Of a DNA stretch of 64,000 bases, positions 10,519-20,847 are shown piece after piece. The DNA comes from Casuarina equisetifolia (taxonomy: Eukaryota > Streptophyta > Magnoliopsida > Fagales > Casuarinaceae). A program made the position numbers and the translations under genes. The stretch covers positions 18,189,258-18,253,257 of the forward strand of contig CM052354.1 of the NCBI GenBank assembly GCA_028551475.1, read 5' to 3'. Every line of letters starts with the position of its first letter. Position 1 is the stretch's first letter. The notes under the pieces were generated by a model. It saw nothing but the letters and a program-made list of their open reading frames with translations. It was not told the origin of the DNA and ran no database searches.

Positions 10519-13500
10519 TTGGATAGAAAAGCAAAAGGTACATGTTTTAACTGTGATGATAAGTATTCTCCAGGGCATCGATGCCAAAAATGTTTTCTGT
10601 TGGAAAGGTTAATGCACGGGGAAGATGATGACGATCCTTCAATTGAAGAGGGGGAACTAAAAATGATGTCCCTAGCAGCAATGTTTAATGTATATTGTCC
10701 TAGAACGATGCAGTTTCATGGGATTATGGGGCAAACTAAGATACTAGTTTCAGTATTAATAGATACTAGTAGTACTAATAATTTTATGAGTGATAAGCTG
10801 GCCAGGAAAATGCAATTAAAGCCCACAGGTCTTGAAAAATTTAATGTGGAAGTGGCAAATGGGGAAAGAATTCAGGGATTGGGTTTGTGTAAGAATGTTT
10901 CATTAGAAGTACAAAGAGTATTGTTGGATGTGGATGTTTTGATACTCTCTAAGAATTCAGGGATTGGGTTTGTGTAAGAATGTTTCATTAGAAGTACAGG
11001 GAGTATTGTTGGATGTGGATGTTTTGATACTCTCTTTACCAAAGTTGGGAGTGATTTTAGAGGTCTAATGGTTGGAAAGACTTATTAAATGGGAGTTCTT
11101 TCAATTGAAAATGTCATTCATTAGAAAGGGAGAAAAAATTGTCTTGTTAGGTGAAAACATACAACCTAATAAGATAATAAAAGAAGCAGAACTAAGTAAA
11201 TTACTATGGAACCAGAAACAAGGAGTGATTTTACAACTTAGGACAGTAACTGTAAAAAAGGTAGAAGGTAATATTATAGATGAAACATCTTGGCCGAAAT
11301 ATTTTGCTAAATTACTAAAAGCTTATGAGGAGATTTTTAAAAAACCTCATGGATTACCTCCTCATAGAGAACATGAACATAAGATTGTGCTGAAGGATAA
11401 AGCAAAAATAGTTAAAAGTAGACCTTACAAATATCCATATGTGCAGAAATTGGAAATTGAAAAACTAGTGCAAGAATTACTGGCAGAAGGAGTGATCCGT
11501 GACAGTAGCAATCCTTTTTCTTCTCCAATGATTTTAGTTAAGAAGAAAGATGGATCTTGAAAGATGTGTATGGACTATAGGTCTTTGAATAAAGAGATAA
11601 TGAAGGATGGATTCCCAATTCCAATTATAGATGAGCTATTGGATAAACTAAATGGGGCTAAAGTGTTTACCAAGCTTGATTTAAGATCAGGTTATCATCA
11701 AGTCAAGATGTGTCCGAAAGATGTGAGCAAAATAGCATTCCAAACAGCACAAGGCCATTATGAATTCCATGTAATGCCATTCGGCCTTTGCAATGCCCCT
11801 TCCACCTTCCAAGGTTTGATGAACAAGGTATTCAAAGCTTATCTTGGACATTTTGTCTTAGTGTCTTTTTATGATATTCTAGTGTTTAGTAAAAATGGAA
11901 AAAAAAAAACATTTGGAGCATGTTAGGCTAGTATTTGAGAAGTTAAAGGAGAATAAGCTTTTTGTAAAGAAAGAGAAATGTGCTTTTGGGGTTACTTCAG
12001 TTCATTACTTAGGACATGTAATCACAGATAAAGGAGTGGAAGTTGAACCAGAAAAGATTCCTACAATCTTAGAATGGCCAGTTCCTAAAAACGTGAAAGC
12101 TTTAAGAGGATTTTTAGGATTGATAGGGTACTACATGAAGTTCATTAAGAATTATGAAATGATAACAGCCCCACTTACCAAGTTGTTGAAGAATGATGGG
12201 TTTTCATGGACTTATGAAGCAAAAACTGCCTGAAATGAGCTTAAAATTTAAATGACAGAAGCACCAATTCTTAAACTTCCAAATTTCTCCCTCGGATTTA
12301 CTATAAAATGTGATGCAAATGGCGTAGGGGTGGGAGTAGTTTTAAGTCAAGAACATGGCCTTTTAGCTTATTTCAATCAAGCTTTGAAAGGAAAAAACTT
12401 ATTGTTGTCTACATATGAAAAGGAACTCATAACTCTAACTTTATCAATAAAGAAATGGAGGCAATACTTGTTAGGAAAGAAGTTTGTGGTCAAGACTGAT
12501 CATAAAAGCCTCCAACATTTATGGAATCAGAAAATTTCAACTCCAATACAGTAAAGGTGGTTAATCAAGTTGGTAGGGTATGACTTTGAGATACATTACA
12601 AACCGGTAAGGAAAACCCTACTGCAGATGCCTTGTCTATAAAGAAAGCTAATCAGATCAGTTCTAATAATGAGCTAGCAAATACAACAGAATCATGCCCC
12701 ACTGTAGGATCTTGGCTACGTGAGATGCAGGATAAGGGAAAGGGCATTCAGATGCAAGTGCAATCTCTAGAAGTGGGTGAAAGCAATTATTCAAAAGCAA
12801 TTGTTGAAAATAAACTACATGCAATTTCACTTCTAGTTCTTGAATGGCTACATACCATATAGGAAAAAATTACTGCAAGTAGAGAATGTCAAGAAATTTT
12901 GGATAAGATTAGCATGGAAAAGGGTGGAGAAGACTAGGATTATCAAAATGGAGTAATTTTTACAAAAATAGAATTTTCTTATCTCAGAAATCTACTCTTA
13001 TACCTGTAATTCTACAGGAATTCCATGAGGTTACTCATGAAGGGTATCATAAGACCTTGCACCGAATGAAGGTGGTATTTTACTGGAAAAAGATGAAGGA
13101 GAGTGTGATGCAATTTGTGAGAGAATGTGAAGTCTGTCAGCAAGTTAAATGGCAGAATACAAGGCCTAACAAGTTGCTACAACCCTTTCCCATATTAGCT
13201 CAAGTTTGGGAGGATATTTCAATGGATTTTGTGGATGGTTTACCACCATCAAAAGGTAAACAAGTTATTTTAGTAGTGGTAGACTAATTATCAAAATTAG
13301 CACCTTTTTTGACTCTAGCACACCCATATACAACACCTAATGTTGCCCAAATATTCTTTGAAAATATTTTTAAACTTTATGGAATGCCTAGAAGCATAAT
13401 GTGTGACCATGATGCAGTATTCAACAGCATCTTTTGGAAACAGTTATTCAAGCTCCAAGGTACAAAATTTAATTTCTCCATAGCTTACTATCCCTAAACT

Positions 13501-14270
13501 GATAGACAATCAAAGGTGGTCAACAAAACTATGGAGGCCTACCTTAGATGCTTTACTTTGGACCACCCTAAGGAATGGATTAGGTAGCTTCCATAGGTTG
13601 AGTATTGTTACAATACTAGCACACATGAAGCACATCATAAATCCCCATATAAGGTAGTTTATGGCAGATAACCTCCCTTCTTATTGGCTTATGTTCCCGG
13701 AACTTTTGCCCTAGAAATGGTAGATCAAGAATTATGTGCACAAGATAAGCTTCTGAAAGATATCAAAGAAAGACTTAAACTGGCTTAAGAAAGGATGTAA
13801 AAGGTCTAAGATGCAAGAAGAAGAGAGGAGCAGTTTATTGTTGGGGATTTAGTATACTTGAAATTACAACCTTATAGAGGCAATTTAGTGGTTGTTTGAA
13901 AGAATTTTAAGATGTCTCCAAGGTATTATGGACCATTTGAAGTCTTACAAAAGATTGGAGAGGTTGCTTATAGACTTAAACTACCAGAACGGTCTTGGGT
14001 ACATAGTGTATTCCATGTGTCCTTGTTAAAAAGTACTCTCAGACCCTATATTCTTGTGTAGAAAGAATTATCAACTTATCTGCATCATAAGGATGTTCTT
14101 AGTCCTCTCCTTCAAGCAATTATGGATCATCGAAAGTGGAAAGGAAAGTCTCAATTTCTGGTTCATTAGCAAGGATTGCCACTACAAAAAGCTACCTAGG
14201 TGGATGTTGCAATGTTTGAATAGAGATATCCTTCATTTCAACCTTAGGGATAAGGTTATGGTAAGAAAGG
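10519..14270 (+). pseudogene. Gypsy pol remnant (PR-RT-RNase H-IN-chromodomain)
   Basis: The domains follow in order. The zinc knuckle CFNCDDKYSPGHRC is at about 10549. The protease has VLIDTSSTNNF near 10755, with DTS where DTG/DSG is expected. RT spans about 11350-12000 ([27 protein letters not shown]); its catalytic box reads SFYDILVFS, so the first Asp of the FDD/YDD pair is Tyr. RNase H is at 12250-12550 (IKCDANGVGVGVVLSQ; TDHKSLQHLW). Integrase covers about 13020-13800, with the HHCC finger (ending CEVCQQVKW) and core (WEDISMDFVDGLPPSKG). A chromodomain-like tail sits at 14090-14260 (MDHRKWKGKSQFLVH). Numerous TAG/TAA codons break the frame, many at positions where the family has Trp or Gln, which fits C-to-T decay of methylated DNA. 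Confidence 0.92.
10866..11035 (+). repeat. 85-bp tandem duplication inside the gypsy protease/RT linker
   Basis: Copies 10866-10950 and 10951-11035 both start AAGAATTCAGGGATTGGG and end GATACTCTCT, with only two or so differences. The period of 85 is not a multiple of 3, so it shifts the pol frame and creates the stop at 10975. Confidence 0.95.
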
Positions 14271-14275
14271 GGGAA

Positions 14276-14728
14276 TGGAATGGGCTGCTGTAAGCAAGTC
14301 TTACGTATAGTTTGTTAAAGTTGTTTAGTTCATTAATTCTATTTTCAATATATTATTTCTATTAGAAGGGTTAAGGCTGTTGTTAAAAGGCATTTGTTAA
14401 GTACTCACCTAAGTGATGTCATTTAGTACATTGTTGTTTGCATTTTGGTTAAGTGTATGTTATAGAAATAAGGCGGGAGTCTGTTAGTATAACTAGACAT
14501 ACAAGCTCTTATAAAGGGATGGTTTGTTCAATTGTAACTTTTCTAAATAAGAGAAGTAAAGGAGTTTGGGGCTCCCTCGAACAGCCCTTGAAATTTTAAT
14601 CCTTTCATTCATAATTGGTAGAGGTAGTAAGCATAATTCTTATCTCAATCTTCTATTGGATTACTCTGTTCACCAGCCAGTCACTAGGTCCTCTTCTCTG
14701 CAACTCCTTAATCGAAAGGATCGTTGCA
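14276..14728 (+). repeat. Gypsy 3' LTR
   Basis: It starts TGGAATGGGCTGCTG directly after the purine tract AAGAAAGGGGGAA and ends GATCGTTGCA, followed by the target duplicate CACTT. It is collinear with the 5' LTR over its full length. Confidence 0.95.
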
Positions 14729-14733
14729 CACTT

Positions 14734-15689
14734 TAACAAAAATAAGAATAGATTGTAAGATAATGTACTAGAAATGCAGGTGTGTGAGTTTTCGTGCTTA
14801 TAACTAGTGAGATTTGTTAAAAATAGGGTTGTCCTAGTATCACATGATTGATTTTCTCATGATTACTTTCATGTTGGGATAGTTACAATATTCTATGTTT
14901 GAGAAATTAGGTCAATTTCCTTCACAGTTAAGTCCTTATATTATAAACATGACACTTTATAATCATTTAAAGGCAAGCAATCTAATTCTAGAGTTTTCGC
15001 ACACTCTATCCCTTTTCATTGTTTCTTCATTTTTATTTCCTATCAAGATTCTTTAAGGAGAAACCTTTCTAGCAATACAATATTCAACAAGTAATGTTTC
15101 AAACTCAAGGTTGCATCACCTTTCTCCAAGCTTCCTTCTTCTATAAGATCCAATCTCTTTATGCTAAAGGAAAGTTGAAGGATTTCTTATAAAACCCGAA
15201 GTCAAGCAAAAGCCACTTCTTAATATATACATAATCAAGTCATTGTCAAATTGTCACCAATCCTCCAACTTTATGCTTGTCTAACTCTAATTTTCTCTAA
15301 GATCCTCCAAAATTGGAAGCATAACTAGCTAAACATGGGTGCAGGAGTAGGTAGAGGTGGTGGTTAGCCATGGAATTACATATCTTTTCATGTGCATAAA
15401 CTAGGGAATGACAAACCTAATTGAGAATTTCTATAATTTCTCATAAGTCTTCTTCCTAAAAAGTGAAAGATAAAGAAGTAAGATTCCTTAATCAACAATG
15501 CAAGTGGAAGAGTATGACAACCCTTTAACTGTTATGTTTTATCATTTGTCCTACATCAGCAAGATTCCCTGCTCCAATGTCTTCAATTCCACATGGCATG
15601 CAAAAATCGTTAACTAGGATGACTTTAATGTGCACAACCCTTTAATTGCACTTGCAAGCTTGTTATGATATGAGACCATTATGCTAGAA
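14734..15689. other. Gene-free stretch after the gypsy element
   Basis: AT-rich sequence without an ORF of recognisable content, and without an RNA gene or intact repeat that I can name. Confidence 0.6.
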
Positions 15690-16855
15690 GTCTTACAGCT
15701 TATGGCTAGACAAGAATCATTTCATTTGAATATCATCATCAAGTTAAGCCCTAAAAAATGTAACCCACCATGATCTAGATTTCGATCCTACAATTATGGC
15801 AACTCACCACACTTATGCAATCAACACCCTTTGGTAGACTATCTTTCCAATTATGGTGAGTCTCACTTTAGGTGCTTGTCCTTCACAACACCCCAGGCAG
15901 CCCTTTCCACAAGTCACTTCATCCATGGTTCAAACTCAAGATGTGTTTGATACTAAATGTCATGATCCAAAACCACTGTGTTAAAAGGCCTAAAAGTGAT
16001 GGTTAGTCAAAGACTATTTCATTTAAGTATCATCACCAACCTAAACCACCATAAACCCAAGCCCAACACTTCAAGGTTCCAATCATGTGAAAGTATGGTG
16101 GGTTGTCACATAAGATTGGAACCTAGATCGTGGTGGCTTGGATTTATAAAGCCCAAGTTAGTAATGATATTTAAATGAAGTTATCATTAACTAACTATTA
16201 GTTGTATGACTTTTTGTGTAATAGTCTCATATCATAACAATTGGTATCAGAATCAACCCCACCTTTCGAGTGGGAACCACTGATGGGAAAATTTGTGGAA
16301 AGGGTTACCTTGGGGTACAATAGAGAACATCCATGTAGAGTGAGAACCATTATAGTTGGGAAGATAGGCCACCAAAGGTGGCAATCATATAAGCATGGTG
16401 TGTTGTCACAATCATAAGATTGGAACCTAAATCATGGTAGGCTTGAGGTGATGAGGTGCCTAAATTGGTAAACAATATTTGAATGAAATGATCGACTAGC
16501 TATCAATTCTAAAACTTGTGGCATAATGATTTTGAATCATGATAATTAGTATTAAAGTCAATCCAACATCTCGAGTTTGAGCCATGGAGGGGCCACATGT
16601 GGAAAATGCTACCTAGAGGCACCATAGAGAATAGCCGCCTAGAATGGAAGCCACCATAGCTAGGAAGATGGGCTAAGGGTGTCAACCATAAAAGTATGGT
16701 GAGTTGCCATGATCATAGGAATGGAACCTAAATTATGGTGGGCTTGGGTTTATGGGAGCCTAAGTTGGTGACAATATTCCAATAAAATGACCATTGACTA
16801 ATTATCAACTCTAGGGCTTCTGACATAATGATATCAAATTATGACAAAGCTTAAA
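15690..16855. repeat. Degenerate 300-bp tandem repeat with palindromic head
   Basis: Direct units start at 16093, 16393 and 16694 with G(T/C)ATGGTG(G/T/A)GTTG, followed by a GATTGGAACCTA-like word, ATCATGGTGGGCTT, and later TCTAGGGCTT/TAATGAT. The period is 300-301 bp and the third unit is cut short near 16850. In front, about 16018-16085 is the inverted match of about 16105-16180 (AAACCCAAGCCC against GGCTTGGATTTATAAAGCCC; TTCCAATCATGTGA against TCACATAAGATTGGAA). A further inverted copy lies at about 15764-15825. The units contain GGTATCAGAATCAA-type words. No transposase frame is seen; the family is unknown. Confidence 0.75.
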
Positions 16856-19569
16856 CAACAACCCATGTACTAAGGATAAGATTTGCAATTTTTCTCTTTT
16901 ATAATTATGTAGATATATTTTATATTTTCTTGTATAATTATGCATGTCATTATAATTTTGTGAGCTAAATTGAAGCTCAATTGTAAAAGAGTTTACTGAG
17001 GATTTTTTGGTTGAAAACCCTAGCTCAAGCAAGTTTAATGCTTTCTGGTTTTAGTGTTTGCAAGTAAAATTATTTTAGCATGTGCTATATTGAATGGTGT
17101 AGTATGTAAAGAGGGTACCATTTAGTAGTTATTTTTTCTAGTGCAGAACAAATTGAGTATAAGGTATAGTATATGTCTTAGTGATTATTGAAAGTCTTTG
17201 TAACTAATTAGTTAGAGAAAAGTGGACAAAAGTGCCATGTTGTGTTTGGACCAAACCACTTATCTTTTATGTTGGCTTCTTTTTCATGCTGCCGTTGTTC
17301 TATGAATGACGTGTGATTCAATTTATATAAACTAAGGGTATCAAAATTCTAATTATCAATGCATATCCAAGTACACATTGTCTTGAAAGAAAAAAAGGAA
17401 TAATTATTTTTGAAATCCAATTCAAACCCCTATTTCTTAGTTTGTCATTTAATTCAACAGAAAACTATGGTAATTTTTATATGCCTTACTAAGAATTATC
17501 ATATGCAAACTTCAATCTCCCACTCTTTTTTGTATAGGGCTTAACGAAGTGGATCAACCCAATAATCAATTGAGTCGAGGGACCTACTTCCTTCAAATGT
17601 AGGACCAAATAGTGCAATTGTAGGTACCCATGGCCTGCATCGAGGAGAGAGGATTAAGGACATTCAAAAGACTTTTAATAGAGTCAAGTCTAAGAAAGAT
17701 TGATATTCAAAATCAAATGATCTTTCCGTGATGCTTTCAACGCCCCTTCTCGGGATCTTCCTACAATACATCATGAAACACTCAAATTATGCAAGTCTGT
17801 ATTTAGGCCAATTTTTATAGTATTTTTGTTTAACTAAGGCTTTTCACTTGTTATGTATGCGTGTTAGGTCAAGCAAATCAAAGCTTTTTTGTAAGACCTC
17901 AACGTCTTTACGAGGCAGTGATGAGTTTCACACGCTCAAAGCCTAGCCTGACCCAGCAAGTTCAGGAAGACTGTCTGCAATCTTAGTAGAACCATCCGGC
18001 CGTTACGGATCCATGGGTTAGCACGACATCAAGAAAGTAACGCCACGTTAACAACTAAGCTAAAAGTGTGGGAAAGGGTTTTTGGTAGAGATATCTTTGT
18101 CTCACCCTCATCAAGATGTTTTTCTAGTCCGCGTCAAGCTACCATGGAGGGTCATGCGTGTGCCGGTAGTAGTAATCATTTTGGGTGTAATGTTAAGTTA
18201 ATTTCAAATTAAGGTCAAGGAGCCCAAGTTGCCGTATTGTAAGTGGGTTTCGTGTAATTATGTGTAATCAGAACAACCCCTCCGAGGGTAACTTCTGGGT
18301 AGTATTTAGGAAGTGTTTTGTAGTTTGGCAAGCTGAATTTGAATCTAAAGTATTTGGGAGGCTTGCGAAGAAGAAGTTTGTCGATCTGTTTTTGGTCGAC
18401 CAACCTAATAGCCGGCCTGTTGTGCGAGAGTGCAACACCAACCTATGCCATCATCGTGGCTTTCTAAATCATCTGTGGTGGCAACTTCAGATCAAATACG
18501 ACCTCTTTTCCTACTGCCAGTAACGCTTGATCGAACTTTGCCAACTAGCGTTTCTTGCACTTTCATGTTTCTCAATGTGGTTAGCGTTATGTTTCATCAA
18601 TTCTGCTGCATTTGAAAGGCCTTGACTTCAATGTCTCTGTGACTGATACTAACATGGAAACTGGCAGGTTCCAACATGACACCGAGTTCAGCAGCCACAA
18701 AATCTCTATAATTATAAAACTAATGACTAAATCCGATGATAGATATTTTTAGGTAAAATTGAGTCAAGTAACATGTTTAAAATACCAACGGTTTTTGTAA
18801 GATAACTCACATGGTGTATAGATGTAACAAATGAAAATTCATCCATTAAATTATGAGTTATAATAATTTTAGATCCAAGAGACTATATAACATAGGAATC
18901 AAGGGGTGGGGGGGGAATGAAAAATATATAAATAAATAAATAAATAAATAAAGAAACAAAGAATCCTACTTCTTTTTCCTTTTTAATATATCCTACGTCT
19001 ATATATATATAAAAAGAGAGAACAAAACTAAATTGCGATTAAAAACAAAAATCTTTGCTACAGGCTTATTATTATAATGTTAAAATTTCAGTGATCAAAC
19101 AACTATGGGTATCTCTTAACTCATAAGATAAACTAGAGTTGAATAAAGGCTACAAATATACCTCATTCAGATCCCTCGAAGAATTTTTTAACAAAATGAG
19201 AAATCATCTCACTTAAATTTAGGTAGTGAGATGTGATGACTAGATATGAAAAGAATAGTGTAAGGCTTTTAGTCAACACAGATTTTATAGATACTGTGAC
19301 TCTTCCTCATATTGTTGTGCATATAATAACAGATCTGCCAAAGACTGGCATATATTGCTTAATACTGAACCAAAATATCAAGAAACTCTTACTATTATGC
19401 ATAGAAATTACACATTTCCAAATGGGTGTTGCCATATAAACATGGAGAAAAGAAGTAGGTACAGAGGCTTGCGCATACTAAAAGGACCATTTAGAAGCAG
19501 AACAAAAGAAGGGTTTTGCGACACCCAGATCAGTTTCCCTTCAACATTGTGCGATGGAGTTGAGTTTTG
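16856..19569. other. Gene-free stretch
   Basis: AT-rich outside 17.9-18.6 kb, which is more GC-rich and holds overlapping short ORFs on both strands (for example 18260-18523, +). I recognise no domain in them, and neither strand shows a convincing splice chain. Region 18890-19020 holds simple repeats. I see no RNA gene. Confidence 0.55.
18928..18953. repeat. (AAAT)n microsatellite
   Basis: About six uninterrupted AAAT/TAAA units lie next to a G-run at 18903-18915. A smaller relative sits at 22583-22600, inside the first intron of the dehydrogenase gene. Confidence 0.9.
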
Positions 19570-19710
19570 TCACTCTTTCTTCTCTTCCTTGGCTCCCTTC
19601 TCTTCCTTAGCTCCCTTGTCTTCCTTAACTTCCTTCACCTTTGCCTTGCCCTGCTTGGGCTTCATGAAGCAGAAACACGAGCAACAGGGGCACTGGAACA
19701 AGAACTTCAT
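19570..19710 (-). CDS. Candidate 46-aa Cys-cluster / Lys-Glu-tail small protein
   Basis: ATG 19710 to TGA 19570 encodes 46 residues with two sharply different halves. Residues 1-16 (MKFLFQCPCCSCFCFM) are hydrophobic with five Cys, like an S-acylation or metal-binding cluster. Residues 17-46 are almost only Lys, Glu, Gly and Ala, and contain three imperfect six-residue repeats (KEDKGA, KEEKGA, KEEKKE). The start context (GACAATGAAG) is reasonable. Upstream on this strand, 19780-19815 has two GGAGATAAAA copies that could act as a TATA-like promoter. The composition is far from that of the AT-rich surroundings, and the Lys and Glu codons mix A and G at third positions, which argues for selection. 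I do not recognise the family with certainty. Function unknown; a membrane-tethered peptide is one inference. The alternative is chance GA-rich DNA. Confidence 0.5.
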   Translation of the reverse strand: MKFLFQCPCCSCFCFMKPKQGKAKVKEVKEDKGAKEEKGAKEEKKE

Positions 19711-20847
19711 TGTCGTCGCCTTCCCCTCCCTCACGATGTTGCCCAAGGCCCTTTTTTAAGTGTAAAAAAGGTCAGCTTTGCTCTCTCCTTTTATCTCCTT
19801 TTATCTCCTTTCTTATCTCACAAATGTAACTCCCCTTGTCCAATCTGCCCGCATTAGTCCATCGGATACCATTTCAGTCTCTTTCAAGAAAAAAAGATGC
19901 CTCTCTACTAATGTTAGTGATGGAGTAGTGGGGCTATCCATGTTGAACTATGAAGCTCATACTCTCAATAGGCTCCTGTTGTGGGCCATGTTTGGCCATT
20001 TAGCCAGGAAAAGAGAGCCTCCTTTTGATTCCTTCTGTCAAACTCAAAAGATTGGTATAGGCTGGCAACCAATGAAGAGAGTAGAGATTTCATTACCAAG
20101 GAGTAAGAATTGAATGAAGTGCTTCTTTTGCCTTCAACTTTATTATCCATTGTCGTTTTCTCGTAGGAAGGTAGACGCCTTTTCCTACCTACCAATGAAG
20201 CATTTAAAAAATCGGAGCAACATTTCTTGTTGGATAAAGGTCGAAGGAGCCATGTGATACCAAATCATCGGATTGACTTTCGGGACTGCACATCCAATAC
20301 ACTTTCAATTACTGCACGAAGGAAAGCGTCACGATCGTCTCCAAGGTCATTGATTGATACCACATTATGACATGATCCTTGCAGTGTACACAAAGGATAA
20401 AAATGACAAACCCAACCGGAAGACTCATGAAATTTCATTAGGCTTCCTCCACTGTTGATGAAATTAGGTGATTTCTCTTGAAGGCTTCTTCCTTTCTTTC
20501 TTACTCTTAGTGATCCTTCTGTTTCTGACAGAAGCATCGCATTCCATTATCCAAAAGGTGACCACCTATTTTCTTTTCTGGTGGAACCTACTTTAAAGCA
20601 TTCCATGTGAGACAACATATGAGGGTAGATGAAACCAAAATTAGCATCAAAATATTGCGAAAAGTGGAGTCTGATGGTGGCTTAGAAATCCTCAAGGTCC
20701 ACAGTGATACGCCATTTTTTTAAGAGGATAATGATACATTCTTCACTTGCAATGATTTGCGACTTCTATCAACTTGACTGGTAGGCCATGGGTCATATTT
20801 ACAAAGGCCTTAAGCCAAAACTTCATTATTTTGATAATGCAAGAGTT
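19711..20847. other. Gene-free stretch before the dehydrogenase 3' end
   Basis: Overlapping short ORFs of 76-111 codons occur on both strands (19778-20113 +, 20265-20537 -) without recognisable domains. The last ~200 bases should include the 3' UTR of the dehydrogenase gene, which is read from right to left. No RNA gene seen. Confidence 0.5.

Larger units (their letters stand above)
9237..14728 (+). mobile_element. Full-length Ty3/gypsy LTR retrotransposon (chromovirus type), inactive
   Basis: Two 453-bp LTRs (9237-9689 and 14276-14728) begin TG and end CA, with near-perfect terminal inverted hexamers (TGCAAC / GTTGCA). The element is flanked by the 5-bp target duplication CACTT (9232-9236 and 14729-14733). 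A polypurine tract (14263-14275) abuts the 3' LTR; a TGG-starting tract at 9693 is the candidate primer-binding site, tRNA not assigned. Internal order is gag, zinc knuckle, protease, RT, RNase H, integrase, chromodomain-like tail, which is the gypsy order. Many nonsense codons, a frameshifting 85-bp duplication and a changed RT active site show that it is dead. By hand alignment the LTRs differ at about 47 of 453 positions with no indels, mostly transitions. Confidence 0.95.

Noticed and set aside
17540..18700. GC-richer island as a possible gene
   Set aside because: Only short overlapping ORFs with no domain; it may be an old repeat.
19778..20537. Overlapping ORFs of 76-111 aa on both strands
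   Set aside because: Overlap on opposite strands and random composition; no homology that I can recall.
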